The translations under genes and the position numbers were made by a program. 64,000 bases of DNA from positions 54,038 through 118,037 of the forward strand of contig NZ_CADFGP010000023.1 in NCBI RefSeq assembly GCF_902833905.1. The letters are read 5' to 3'. Within the stretch, counting starts at the first letter, position 1. Each line of letters opens with the position of its first letter. Under the pieces are notes generated by a model, which was not told the DNA's origin, searched no databases, and saw nothing but the letters and a program-made list of their open reading frames with translations. This stretch comes from Paraburkholderia tuberum STM678. Its GTDB lineage: Bacteria; Pseudomonadota; Gammaproteobacteria; Burkholderiales; Burkholderiaceae. Below are positions 1-9,200 of this stretch, one piece after another.

Positions 1-636
1 TCGGAGCACTGGCTGCGCGCCGGACATTGGCAGAAGTGGAGCTACGATGGCTTCCTCGGCAGCGACCTATACGGTTCGACGCTCGGCGTGATCGGCATGG
101 GCCGCATCGGCCAGGCGCTCGCGCGGCGCGCGCAGGGCTTCAACATGCGGGTCATCTATCACAATCGCTCGCGCGTCGCGCCGCAAATCGAGGCCGAGCT
201 GAACGCGGAGTACGTGTCGAAAGAGGATCTGCTGCGGCGCGCCGACCACGTCGTGCTGGTGCTGCCGTACAACAAAGGCAACCACCATACGATCGGCGCG
301 GCCGAACTGGCGCTGATGAAGCCGAGCGCGACGCTCACCAACATCGCGCGCGGCGGCATCGTCGACGATGCGGCGTTGGCCGACGCGCTGCGTGACAGGC
401 GCATCGCGGCGGCCGGTCTGGACGTGTTCGAAGGCGAGCCGCAGCTGCACCCGGCGCTGCTGAACGTGCCGAACGTCGTGCTGACGCCGCACATCGCGAG
501 CGCGACCGAAACCACGCGCCGCGCCATGGCGAATCTCGCCGCGGACAACCTGATCGCCGGCCTCGGCGCAGGACCGCGCGCCGGTCAGCCGCCGAATCCG
601 ATCAACCCCGACGTGATCGGCAAGGCGCGTTCATGA
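1..636 (+). CDS. 2-hydroxyacid dehydrogenase (GhrB/D-glycerate dehydrogenase-like), 5' end outside window
   Basis: The frame is open from base 1 and lacks its start, so only the C-terminal 211 residues are present. The visible part is the NAD(P)-binding half of a D-isomer-specific 2-hydroxyacid dehydrogenase. It shows the Rossmann loop GMGRIG, the NIARGGIVDD segment with the substrate-binding Arg, the Glu of DVFEGEP and the catalytic His of LTPHIASAT. Enzymes of this family reduce glyoxylate or hydroxypyruvate, or act in reverse, in the cytosol. The exact substrate cannot be read from the motifs. Its stop overlaps the rmuC start (ATGA), so the two genes are probably co-transcribed. Confidence 0.9.
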   Translation, partial: SEHWLRAGHWQKWSYDGFLGSDLYGSTLGVIGMGRIGQALARRAQGFNMRVIYHNRSRVAPQIEAELNAEYVSKEDLLRRADHVVLVLPYNKGNHHTIGAAELALMKPSATLTNIARGGIVDDAALADALRDRRIAAAGLDVFEGEPQLHPALLNVPNVVLTPHIASATETTRRAMANLAADNLIAGLGAGPRAGQPPNPINPDVIGKARS

Positions 637-2081
637 CAATGATTCTGGTGGCGGCCGTCGCGGTGCTGGCGGTTGCCCTCGTGATCGCACTCGCCTTGCT
701 GCTACGCGGTCACGACCGCCCGGAGCAGCGCGAACAGTTCGAGATGCTGAACGAACGCGTCGATGCCGTCGTCGACGCGCAGGCGCATACCGCCGAGCGG
801 CTCGAGCGGCAACTGCGCAACGACATCGCCGAGACCGCGCGCGTGTCGCGCACCGAGCAAAGCAGCAGCTTCGCGCATTTTCAGCAGACGCTCGCCGCGC
901 AGTTCAGCAGCATGACGACGGTGCAGGGCGGCAAGATCGACGGCTTCGCGCAACAGCTCGACGCCGTGCGTCACAGCCTGCAGGCACAGGCGCAGCAGGC
1001 GCGCGACGAGCAGGGCCGCTCGCTGAAGCAGTTCGGCGACACGCTGAGCCTGCAACTCGGGCAACTTACCGAGGCGAACGACCGGCGCTTCGCCGAAGTG
1101 CGCGCGACGATCGAGCAGCGTCTGAAGGACATCGAGGCGAACAACGCGACGCGGCTCGAGGAAATGCGCCGCACCGTGGACGAAAAACTGCACGCAACGC
1201 TTGAGCAGCGTCTCGGCGAGTCGTTCAAGCTCGTGTCCGACCGGCTCGAACAGGTGCATCGCGGCCTCGGTGAAATGCAGACGCTGGCGGCCGGCGTCGG
1301 CGATCTGAAGCGCGTGCTGACCAACGTGAAGACGCGCGGCACGTGGGGCGAAGTGCAGCTCGAAGCCTTGCTCGAACAAGTGCTGACCGTCGATCAATAC
1401 GCGAAGAACGTCGCGACGGTGCCGAAGAGCGCCGATCGCGTGGAGTTCGCGATTCGTCTGCCGGGGCGGCCGGAGCCCGGCGGCGCGAATACGCCGGTAT
1501 GGCTACCGATCGACGCCAAATTCCCGCGCGAGGACTACGAGCGGCTGATCGAAGCGCAGGAGCGCGCCGATCCGGTCGCGGTCGAGGAAGCATCGCGCGC
1601 GCTCGAAGTGCGAATTCGCGCGGAGGCGCGCACGATCGCGGAGAAGTACGTGGCGCCGCCGCATACGACCGACTTCGCGCTGCTGTTCCTGCCGACCGAA
1701 GGCCTGTACGCGGAAGTGCTGCGCCGACCGGGACTCACGGATCTGCTGCAGCGGGACTATCGCGTGACGATTGCGGGGCCGACCACGCTGACCGCGTTGC
1801 TCAATAGTCTGCAGATGGGTTTCCGCACGCTCGCGATCGAAAAGCGTTCGAGCGAGGTGTGGCAGGTACTCGGCGCGGTGAAGACGGAGTTCGGCAAATT
1901 CGGCGACGTGCTCGCGAAGACCAAGGCGCAGCTCGAAACCGTCACGCGTTCGATTGAGGCCGCGGAAACGCGCACGCGCATGATGAACCGCAAGCTGCGC
2001 GACGTCGAGGCGTTACCGGGCGACGAGGCGAGCGGGTTGCTCGGCGATGCGCTGTCGAATGTGGAGCCTGATGAGCAATGA
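633..2081 (+). CDS. rmuC: DNA recombination protein RmuC
   Basis: This 482-residue protein has an N-terminal membrane anchor (about residues 3-24, Val/Leu/Ala-rich). A long predicted coiled coil follows (about 40-220, rich in Glu, Gln and Arg). The RmuC core is about 225-430, with the family segment TRGTWGEVQLEALLEQ and a downstream LPIDAKFPREDYERL. RmuC family proteins limit inversions at short inverted repeats; the core resembles a nuclease fold. The ATG overlaps the stop of the preceding dehydrogenase by 4 bases, which fixes the start. The gene converges on the GNAT gene with only 18 bases between stops. Length fits the family. Confidence 0.92.
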   Translation: MTMILVAAVAVLAVALVIALALLLRGHDRPEQREQFEMLNERVDAVVDAQAHTAERLERQLRNDIAETARVSRTEQSSSFAHFQQTLAAQFSSMTTVQGGKIDGFAQQLDAVRHSLQAQAQQARDEQGRSLKQFGDTLSLQLGQLTEANDRRFAEVRATIEQRLKDIEANNATRLEEMRRTVDEKLHATLEQRLGESFKLVSDRLEQVHRGLGEMQTLAAGVGDLKRVLTNVKTRGTWGEVQLEALLEQVLTVDQYAKNVATVPKSADRVEFAIRLPGRPEPGGANTPVWLPIDAKFPREDYERLIEAQERADPVAVEEASRALEVRIRAEARTIAEKYVAPPHTTDFALLFLPTEGLYAEVLRRPGLTDLLQRDYRVTIAGPTTLTALLNSLQMGFRTLAIEKRSSEVWQVLGAVKTEFGKFGDVLAKTKAQLETVTRSIEAAETRTRMMNRKLRDVEALPGDEASGLLGDALSNVEPDEQ

Positions 2082-2099
2082 GGGGCGAGGCACTGGAAT

Positions 2100-2582
2100 T
2101 CACGCCCTTGCAGCCAGCCGCGCCAGCGCATCGCCCGTCACGCGCACGACGCGCCAGTCCGGCAACACCGTCGCCCCCATCTTCTGATAGAAGCTGATCG
2201 CCGGCTGATTCCAGTCGAGCACGGTCCACTCGAAGCGCGCGCATTGCCGCTCCACCGCCAGTGCCGCGACGTGTCGCAGAAGCGCGGTGCCGAGCCCGCT
2301 GCCCCGCTGCGCGGGCTGCACGTAGACGTCTTCGAGATAGAGCCCGCGGCGGCCCGCGAAGCTCGAAAAATTGTGGAAGAACAGTGCATAGCCCACGATG
2401 CTCCCCGCGTCTTCGGCAACCAGCGCTTCGATCGACGGCCGCGCGCCGAACAGCGCGTCGCGCAGGCTATGTTCCGTCGCGACGAAGATGTGCGTGAGGT
2501 TCTCGAACTGCGCGAGTTCGTAGGTGAGCGCGAAGATCGCGCCGGTATCCGCGGGCTTGGCGGCGCGGATCGTCGCGGGCAT
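2100..2582 (-). CDS. GNAT family N-acetyltransferase
   Basis: This is a 160-residue single-domain GNAT protein starting MPATIRAAKPAD. The acetyl-CoA binding motif A is visible as LEDVYVQPAQRGSGLGTALL (about 82-101). It is followed by the WTVLDWNQPAISFYQKMGA segment (about 119-137) typical of diamine/thialysine-type acetyltransferases. The acceptor is unknown; resemblance to the SpeG/SSAT2-like group is an inference. The start codon overlaps the stop of the upstream membrane protein gene (TAATG), which argues for translational coupling. The same frame stays open far upstream through moeA, but that stretch is antisense-type coding noise and is excluded. Confidence 0.85.
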   Translation of the reverse strand: MPATIRAAKPADTGAIFALTYELAQFENLTHIFVATEHSLRDALFGARPSIEALVAEDAGSIVGYALFFHNFSSFAGRRGLYLEDVYVQPAQRGSGLGTALLRHVAALAVERQCARFEWTVLDWNQPAISFYQKMGATVLPDWRVVRVTGDALARLAARA

Positions 2583-2857
2583 TACGCTTCTTCCGGTGCG
2601 TCGGCCAGATGGATTTCGATACCACCGAAGCGCGACGCGACCCAGTTGTAGGCGTGGCACGCGATCCACAACAGCACGAAGCCGAGGATCGCGTTCAGCA
2701 GCAGCGCGCTGAACACCGTGCTCAGCTCGACCGAGCCATAGCGCACGAACGCGACCACCACGCCGAGCAGCACGATCGGCACCGAGAACGTCAGATACAC
2801 GAGGATCAGCGCTTTGGCCGTCTGTCCTGGTGCGATGAACGAGATCTGTTTTTTCAT
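2582..2857 (-). CDS. small membrane protein of unknown function
   Basis: A 91-residue protein starting MKKQISFIAPGQTAKAL. Two hydrophobic segments are visible, about residues 15-37 and 46-68, giving a two-helix inner membrane protein with a short soluble tail. An in-frame ATG three codons upstream (2866) is possible but less likely than the MKKQ start. I do not recognise a named family. The gene sits between moeA and the GNAT gene on the same strand, and its stop overlaps the GNAT start. Confidence 0.75.
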   Translation of the reverse strand: MKKQISFIAPGQTAKALILVYLTFSVPIVLLGVVVAFVRYGSVELSTVFSALLLNAILGFVLLWIACHAYNWVASRFGGIEIHLADAPEEA

Positions 2858-2959
2858 GTAAGTCAAACCCGTGTGTGTCGTAGTAGTGATAGTGGGTGGC
2901 GTGTCGATGAAGTGCTGCTGTGGTGCCGATGTCGTGCGATCGATGCGCCGCCTGGAACG

Positions 2960-4276
2960 TCAGATGAGACCGTCGAACAGCATGATCGACACGCGATCGC
3001 CGACGTCGATGTCGCCCTCGTCGTGGCCGAGCACGATGAAGCAGTTCGCTTCGCTCATCGAGCTCAGCACGCCTGAGCTTTGCGACCCGGTCGGGCTCAC
3101 ATGCCAGTGTCCGTGCGCGTCCTGTTCGGCGATGCCGCGCTGGAATTCGGTGCGGCCCGCGCGCTTGCCCACCGCCACGCGGCTCGTCGCGTGAATCACC
3201 GGCAGCGGCCGCGGCGTCGCGCCGGCCATCAGCAGCAGCGCTTCGCGCACGATCTGATAGAACGTCACCATCACGGCGACCGGGTTGCCGGGCAGGCCGA
3301 AGAATAGCGCAGGTTTGCCGAGCCCGGGCTGTGCGCCGGACCACAGGCGGCCGAACGCGAGCGGCCGGCCGGGGCGCATCGCGAGACTCCAGAAGGCGAC
3401 GTCGCCGAAGGTCTGTAGCAGCTGCTTCGTGAAGTCCGCTTCGCCCACCGACACGCCGCCCGAAGTCAGCACCACGTCGGCGTTGGCCGCGGCACTGCGC
3501 AGCGCGGCTTCGAGCGCGGCCGGCTCGTCACGCACGACGCCGAGATCGAGCGCGTCGACGTTCAGGTGCCGCAGCATCGCAAACAGCGTGTAGCGGTTGC
3601 TGTCGTAGACCGAGCCCGCGTCGAGCGGCTCGCCGAGCGAGCGCAGTTCGTCGCCGGTCGAAAAGAACGCGACGCGCAAACGCCGCCGCACGCTGACTTC
3701 GCCAATGCCGAGCGACGCGAGCAGGCCGAGGTCCGACGCGCGCACGATGCGGCCGGCATGCAGCGCGACGTGGCCGCGCGCGAGATCTTCGCCGGCGCGG
3801 CGGCGGTTCGCACCCGCCGCCGCCGCGCTGGCGGCGAAGCGGATCGAGGTGGAATCCGCACCGTCGCGCTCCACCTGTTCCTGCGGCACGACGGTGTCGC
3901 AACCGGCAGGCATGCAGGCGCCCGTCATCACGCGCACGCACTGGTTCGCCGCGACGCGGCCCGCGAACGGATGACCGGCGAGCGCCTTGCCGGCGACCGT
4001 CAGCTCGACGCTGTCCGCGCCGCCTCGCATAGCGGCCGCGAGCGCCGCGTGATTGAACGCATAGCCGTCCATCGCGGAGTTGTCGTGCGCGGGCACGTCG
4101 ATCGGCGACACGATGTCGGCGGCTAGCACGCGGTCGAGTGCATCGCGCAACGCCAGGCGCTCGACGGCCGCGACCGGCGTCGCCCACTGCCGGACGATCG
4201 CCTGAGCGGCCGGGACGGGTAGCGCATGAGGATCGTACTGCGCGACGCAGCGGGAAAAGTCGTTGAGCGTGGTCAT
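2960..4276 (-). CDS. moeA: molybdopterin molybdenumtransferase MoeA
   Basis: This 438-residue protein begins MTTLNDFSRCVAQYDPHALP. MoeA hydrolyses adenylylated molybdopterin and inserts molybdate, the last common step of Mo cofactor synthesis. Visible family features are the N-terminal domain with DVPAHDNSAMDGYAF (about residues 58-72), the MPT-binding domain containing LTSGGVSVGEADF, and FFGLPGNPVAVMVTFYQI near residue 330. Length is normal (E. coli 411). It is the third gene of a moaA-mobA-moeA run, 61 bases after mobA. The frame continues upstream of 4276 but without family similarity, so the ATG at 4276 is chosen. Confidence 0.93.
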   Translation of the reverse strand: MTTLNDFSRCVAQYDPHALPVPAAQAIVRQWATPVAAVERLALRDALDRVLAADIVSPIDVPAHDNSAMDGYAFNHAALAAAMRGGADSVELTVAGKALAGHPFAGRVAANQCVRVMTGACMPAGCDTVVPQEQVERDGADSTSIRFAASAAAAGANRRRAGEDLARGHVALHAGRIVRASDLGLLASLGIGEVSVRRRLRVAFFSTGDELRSLGEPLDAGSVYDSNRYTLFAMLRHLNVDALDLGVVRDEPAALEAALRSAAANADVVLTSGGVSVGEADFTKQLLQTFGDVAFWSLAMRPGRPLAFGRLWSGAQPGLGKPALFFGLPGNPVAVMVTFYQIVREALLLMAGATPRPLPVIHATSRVAVGKRAGRTEFQRGIAEQDAHGHWHVSPTGSQSSGVLSSMSEANCFIVLGHDEGDIDVGDRVSIMLFDGLI

Positions 4277-4337
4277 GAATGGCTGGGCGTCGCGACCGGT
4301 GATGGGCGCGGCTGTTGCCGTGCGGCCGGAGCGGATG

Positions 4338-4964
4338 TCAGCCGGGGCCCCGATTGCGTTCGAGGTCGGCGAGTTCTTGTAACGAGTTGGCATTGTAGAA
4401 CGCGCGCTCGTCGGCAAAGACGACTTCGACCGTCTTGTGGCGCGCGTACCACGCGCGGACCTTGCGCTCGCCGGAGGCCAGAAACGCGGCCAGGTCGTCC
4501 GCGACGGCGGTGCGCATCAGCGCGAATACCGGGTGCAGGGAGGTTTCTCCACCGGTGTCGACGGTGGTGACCGTTGCGATGTCGGCGTGGTTCGCGTCGA
4601 GCGCATCCGCGAGGCGCGCGGCGAGGTCGGCCGGTAGCCACGGCGAATCGCAGGGCGCGCTCAGCAGGTACGCCGTGCCGGCGGCGCGCAGTCCGGCGAG
4701 CATGCCGGCGAGCGGGCCGGGAAAGTCGGGGAGGGTGTCGGCGACGAGCGTTGCGCGATATGGCGCGCCGAGCGCCGCATAGGTGTCGGGATGGCGGTTC
4801 GCGCTGATCATCAGCGGGCCGGTCTGCGGCGCGAGGCGCCGCAGCACGTGAGCGGCGAGCGGTTCGCCGTGCAGCGGCTGCAACCCCTTGTCGACGCCGC
4901 CCATGCGCGTGCCGCGCCCGCCCGCGAGCACGAGGCCAGTGATCTGTTCGCGGGGGATGGACAT
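4338..4964 (-). CDS. mobA: molybdenum cofactor guanylyltransferase MobA
   Basis: The 208-residue protein attaches GMP from GTP to Mo-molybdopterin to give the MGD cofactor of DMSO reductase-type enzymes. The N-terminal nucleotide-binding signature LAGGRGTRMGGVDKGL (about residues 13-28) is intact, as are PGPLAGMLAGL and the metal-binding SAPCDSPWLP segment (about 101-110). Length matches the family (about 195-210). The start lies 11 bases after the moaA stop, so the genes are almost certainly one transcript. The presence of mobA implies that this organism makes the bis-MGD form. Confidence 0.92.
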   Translation of the reverse strand: MSIPREQITGLVLAGGRGTRMGGVDKGLQPLHGEPLAAHVLRRLAPQTGPLMISANRHPDTYAALGAPYRATLVADTLPDFPGPLAGMLAGLRAAGTAYLLSAPCDSPWLPADLAARLADALDANHADIATVTTVDTGGETSLHPVFALMRTAVADDLAAFLASGERKVRAWYARHKTVEVVFADERAFYNANSLQELADLERNRGPG

Positions 4965-4975
4965 GCGTCGGCCGC

Positions 4976-6085
4976 TCAGCCGCCGATGTAGGACATTTCC
5001 ACGCGACGCTTGGCCGGCTCGCCCTGATCGGCCGGCTGGCTGCCGCGCAGCTGCGAGTAGCGGTCGCCGCGGCCCTGCCAGATTTCGGCGATGGCGGTGG
5101 CGATCCCGGCATCGCTCGCACCGCCGCGCAACAGCGCGCGCAAGTCATGTCCGGTCGATGCGAACAGGCACAGGTATAGCTTGCCCTCGGTCGACAAACG
5201 CGCGCGCGTGCAATTGCCGCAGAACGCGCGGGTGACGCTCGAAATGACGCCGATCTCGCCGCCGCCGTCGACATAACCCCAGCGTTGCGCAGTTTCGGCG
5301 GCGCTGTGCGCTTCGAGCGGCACCAGCGGGAAATGCTCGGCGATGCGCGTGACGACCTCGGCGGAAGGCAGCACTTCGGTCATGTTCCAGCCGTTCGAGG
5401 TGCCGACGTCCATGTACTCGATGAAGCGCAGCACCGCGCCCGTGCCTTTGAAATGACGCGCCATGGGGACGATTTCGCCGTCGTTGGTACCGCGTTTGAC
5501 GACCATGTTTACTTTGACCGGCGCGAGTCCGACCGCGTGCGCGGCGGCGATGCCGTCGAGCACGTCGGCGACCGCGAAGTCGGCGTCGTTCATGCGGCGG
5601 AACAGCGCGTCGTCGAGCGCATCGAGGCTGACGGTCACGCGCGTGAGGCCGGCGTCCTTCAGGCTGCGCGCCTTGCGCGCGAGCAGCGAGCCGTTGGTGG
5701 TCAGCGTGAGATCGAGCGGACGGCCCGCGGGCGTGGTCAACCGGGCGAGCCGGTCGACCAGGAATTCGAGGTTTTTGCGCAGTAGCGGCTCGCCGCCGGT
5801 CAGGCGAATTTTCTCGACGCCATGCGCGACGAACAACTGCGCGAGCCGCTCGATCTCCTCGAAACTCAACAACGCGCTGTGCGGCAGGAAAGCATAGTCC
5901 TTGTCGAACACGGCGCGCGGCATGCAATACACGCAGCGGAAGTTGCAGCGGTCCGTCACCGAGATGCGCAGATCGTGCAGCGGACGCGCGAGCGCATCGT
6001 GCAGCACGCCGCTAGGTGTCTGCACTGGGCCGGTGATGACCGGCGCCGCGCTGAGATCGGCAACAGGGATGATGCGTCGTGACAT
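4976..6085 (-). CDS. moaA: GTP 3',8-cyclase MoaA (radical SAM)
   Basis: MoaA starts Mo cofactor synthesis by converting GTP to 3',8-cyclo-7,8-dihydro-GTP. In this 369-residue protein the radical-SAM cluster cysteines are C47, C51 and C54 (CNFRCVYC). The second cluster motif FCGNCTRARLS with a following YLCLF lies near the C-terminus. The chain ends in the diglycine (MSYIGG) needed for catalysis, so it is complete. The first roughly 30 residues are a short extension common in this group. It leads the moaA-mobA-moeA run; the upstream 198 bases up to the rne stop must hold its promoter. Confidence 0.94.
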   Translation of the reverse strand: MSRRIIPVADLSAAPVITGPVQTPSGVLHDALARPLHDLRISVTDRCNFRCVYCMPRAVFDKDYAFLPHSALLSFEEIERLAQLFVAHGVEKIRLTGGEPLLRKNLEFLVDRLARLTTPAGRPLDLTLTTNGSLLARKARSLKDAGLTRVTVSLDALDDALFRRMNDADFAVADVLDGIAAAHAVGLAPVKVNMVVKRGTNDGEIVPMARHFKGTGAVLRFIEYMDVGTSNGWNMTEVLPSAEVVTRIAEHFPLVPLEAHSAAETAQRWGYVDGGGEIGVISSVTRAFCGNCTRARLSTEGKLYLCLFASTGHDLRALLRGGASDAGIATAIAEIWQGRGDRYSQLRGSQPADQGEPAKRRVEMSYIGG

Positions 6086-6235
6086 GAAATGGTTCGTCAG
6101 GTGCTTTAACGGACGGGGATGATTTGATTCTATCGGAAATGCCGGTGGCGGCAGATGCGCGACGGACGTTGTGGGGGTATACGGGGAGCGGCGCGGCTCG
6201 CGGCGCGGCGCGCGGCGACAAACGACCGCCTAAAG

Positions 6236-6265
6236 AAAAAGCCCGCCGGAAAGGGCGGGCTTTTT
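6236..6265 (-). terminator. rho-independent terminator after rne
   Basis: Inverted repeat GCCCGCC (6241-6247) / GGCGGGC (6254-6260) with a T run on each side: TTTTT at 6261-6265 on plus, AAAAA at 6236-6240, which reads as T on minus. It lies 18 bases past the rne stop and can act in both directions, separating rne from moaA. Confidence 0.88.
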
Positions 6266-6283
6266 CACGAACAACGACGCGGC

Positions 6284-9200
6284 TTACTGCGGATGCTTGA
6301 TCGTTTCGACCTGTTGCATCGGCGCGTGGTCGTCTGGCGGCAGCGCCTTGCGCTCACGGATCACGCGCGGCGGCTTGACGGTCTGCGCCGCCGCTTCCTG
6401 CGCGGCACGCAGCTTGTCGGCGTCAGTGTTCACCCAGACCAGGCCAGCCTGCTCGAGGACCGGCTGCAAGGCGTCGGCCGACGCGGCGGCGGGGGCTGCG
6501 CTGCGGACGGGGGCCGGCTGCGGGGCCGCGGCGACGGGCGCCGGTTCGACCGCGGCCGGTTCCGATGCGACGACCGGTTGCGGCTCGACGATTTCGGCCT
6601 GCGGTGCCGGCACGGCTGCCGGCGCCTCGACGATCGTGGCCGGAGCCGCGGTGTCGAGCGCAGCCGGGACGGCTCGCGGTTCGGTCGGGACGGTCGGCTG
6701 CACTTCCAGGGCCGGCTCGACTGCCGGGGATCCGGCACGCGCGGCGGATTCGACCGAAGCGGCCGGCGTAACCGGTTCGCTCGCGGCCGACGCGGCTTGC
6801 TCTGCCTGCGCTGGCGCTTCGATAGCCGGCTCCGCCGCCACGGGTTCGATCGACGCCGCCGGGGCCTCTTCGACCGGCACGACCTTTTCGGTCTTCGCGG
6901 CATTTTCCGCGGCGAGAGCCGGCGTTTCGGCTGCCGCATGCAGTTCGGCCACGACGGCGCTTTCCGTTGCGACAGCGGCGACCACCACTTCGACCGGGGT
7001 CACTTCCTTCGCTTCGCTGGCTGCAGGCGTGTGCTCGACCGGCTGCTGGGTGCGCACCGGCGCTTCGTCGCTGGCGGCAACGTTGTCGCCTTCTGCTTCC
7101 GCGACATCCGCCGCGAGATTGCCATTCACGTCCTCTTCACGCTCGCGACGACCACCACGACGGCCACGGCGGCGACGACGACGCTCTTCGCCGTCACGTG
7201 CGACTGTTTCCTGATCGACCGGCACGCCGTTTTCACCCGCTGCGGCGCGGTTGCGCGCCAGTTCGTCGGCAGCTTGCGTGTCGGTTTGCGTCAGCGCCGA
7301 GGCGACTTCCGCCTGCGGCTTGCGACGCTCGCCACGCTCGACGCGTTCAGCGCGCTCGCCACGCTCGCGACGCTCACCGCGTGCCGTGCCTTCGACGGCT
7401 TCCGCGCGCTCGGCGCCGCGGGTGTCGCGTTCGCGAGCCTCGCGCGGTTCACGCGCTTCACGCGGCTCGCGAGCCTCACGCGGTTCACGGCCTTCACGGG
7501 CCTCACGCGGTTCGCGTTGCTCACGCGGCGCGCGCGGTTCGCGGCCCTCGCGTGCCTCGCGGCCTTCGCGTTCCTCGCGACGCGGCGACGGCTGCTGACC
7601 TTGCGCCTGACGGCCGCCGGTCACGCCTTCGCCACGCGCTGCCGCGTCGCGACCGCCGGCGCCGCCACGGCGATTGCGGTTTCGATCGCCGCCGCGCTCG
7701 CCCGTGCGCTCACCGCGCTCGGTGCGTTCACCGCGTTGCGGACGGGCCTGCTTGTCGGTGGTGGCCGGCGCCGCAGGTGCCGGAACAGCCGGCTGCATGC
7801 CGAACAGATTCTTCAGCCAGCCGATGAAGCCGCCACTGGCCGGCGTCACCGCGACCGGAGCGGGGATGGCCGCCGGGCGGGCCGGCGCGCTCGGAGCCGG
7901 CTTCTCGGGCGTGATGCCCTTGACCGCCGCTTCCTGCTTCGGCTTCACTTCCTCAGCGCGCTTGCTGTAGCCGGTTTCCGATTCGAGTTCGCGGGCCGCT
8001 TCTTCGGCCATCTTCCACGATGCGCGCGGCTCGTCGAGGCGCGCGTCGTCGTGACGCAGACGCTCGAGCTTGTAGTGCGGCGTGTCGAGGTGCTTATTCG
8101 GGATCAGCACGACGTTGACCTTGAAACGCGACTCGATCTTGTTGATTTCGGCGCGCTTCTCGTTCAACAGGAAGGCGGTCACTTCGACCGGCACCTGGCA
8201 GTGGATCGCCGCGGTGTTTTCCTTCATCGCTTCTTCCTGAATGATCCGCAGCACTTGCAGCGCGGACGATTCGGTATCGCGGATGTGGCCCGTGCCGTTA
8301 CAGCGCGGACACGTGACGTGGCTGCCTTCCGACAGCGCCGGACGCAGACGCTGACGCGACAGCTCCATGAGGCCGAAGCGCGAGATCTTGCCCATCTGGA
8401 CGCGGGCGCGGTCGTGCTTCAGCGCGTCTTTCAGGCGCTGTTCGACTTCGCGCTGGCTCTTGGCCGATTCCATGTCGATGAAGTCGATCACGATCAGGCC
8501 GCCCAGGTCGCGCAGACGCAGCTGGCGAGCGACTTCGTCGGCGGCTTCGAGGTTCGTGCGCGCGGCCGTTTCCTCGATGTCCGCGCCTTTGGTGGCGCGC
8601 GCCGAGTTCACGTCGATCGCGACGAGCGCTTCGGTGTGATCGATGACGATCGCGCCGCCCGACGGCAGCGGCACGGTGCGTGAGTACGCGGTTTCGATCT
8701 GGTGCTCGATCTGGAAGCGCGAGAAGAGCGGCACGTCGTCGTGGTAGCGCTTTACCTTGCCGACGTTGTCCGGCATCACGATGTCCATGAAGGCGCGGGC
8801 CTGGTCATGGATTTCGGTCGTGTCGATCAGGATTTCGCCGATATCGGGCTGGAAGTAGTCGCGAATCGCGCGGATCACGAGGCTCGATTCGAGATAGATC
8901 AGCATCGGCTGGCCGGCCGTGCCACTTTGCGACGCGGCTTCGATTGCGCGCCACAGCTGCATCAGGTAGTTCAGGTCCCACTGCAGCTCTTCGGCGCTGC
9001 GGCCGATGCCGGCCGTGCGCGCGATGATGCTCATGCCTTCCGGCAGTTGCAGCTGCGCCATGGTTTCGCGCAGTTCCTGACGGTCGTCGCCTTCGATCCG
9101 GCGCGACACGCCGCCGCCGCGCGGGTTGTTCGGCATCAGCACCAGATAGCGGCCGGCGAGCGAGATGAACGTGGTCAAGGCTGCGCCCTTGTTGCCGCGT

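Noticed and set aside
2583..3344. Upstream extension of the GNAT frame through the moeA region
   Set aside because: The frame is open but reads as noise, overlaps moeA and the small membrane gene, and GNAT similarity begins at MPATIRAAKPAD.
6086..6235. Possible molybdenum cofactor riboswitch before moaA
   Set aside because: I see no long conserved Moco-type structure, and the gap is short.
7280..7600. CRISPR-like periodicity in the rne tail
   Set aside because: The repeats are in frame, imperfect and code for Arg/Glu-rich protein sequence; there are no spacers.
6155..8683. An 842-codon open frame antisense to rne
   Set aside because: It is an antisense shadow of the rne tail, full of Arg/Gly/Leu repeats that mirror the Glu/Ala/Arg repeats of RNase E.
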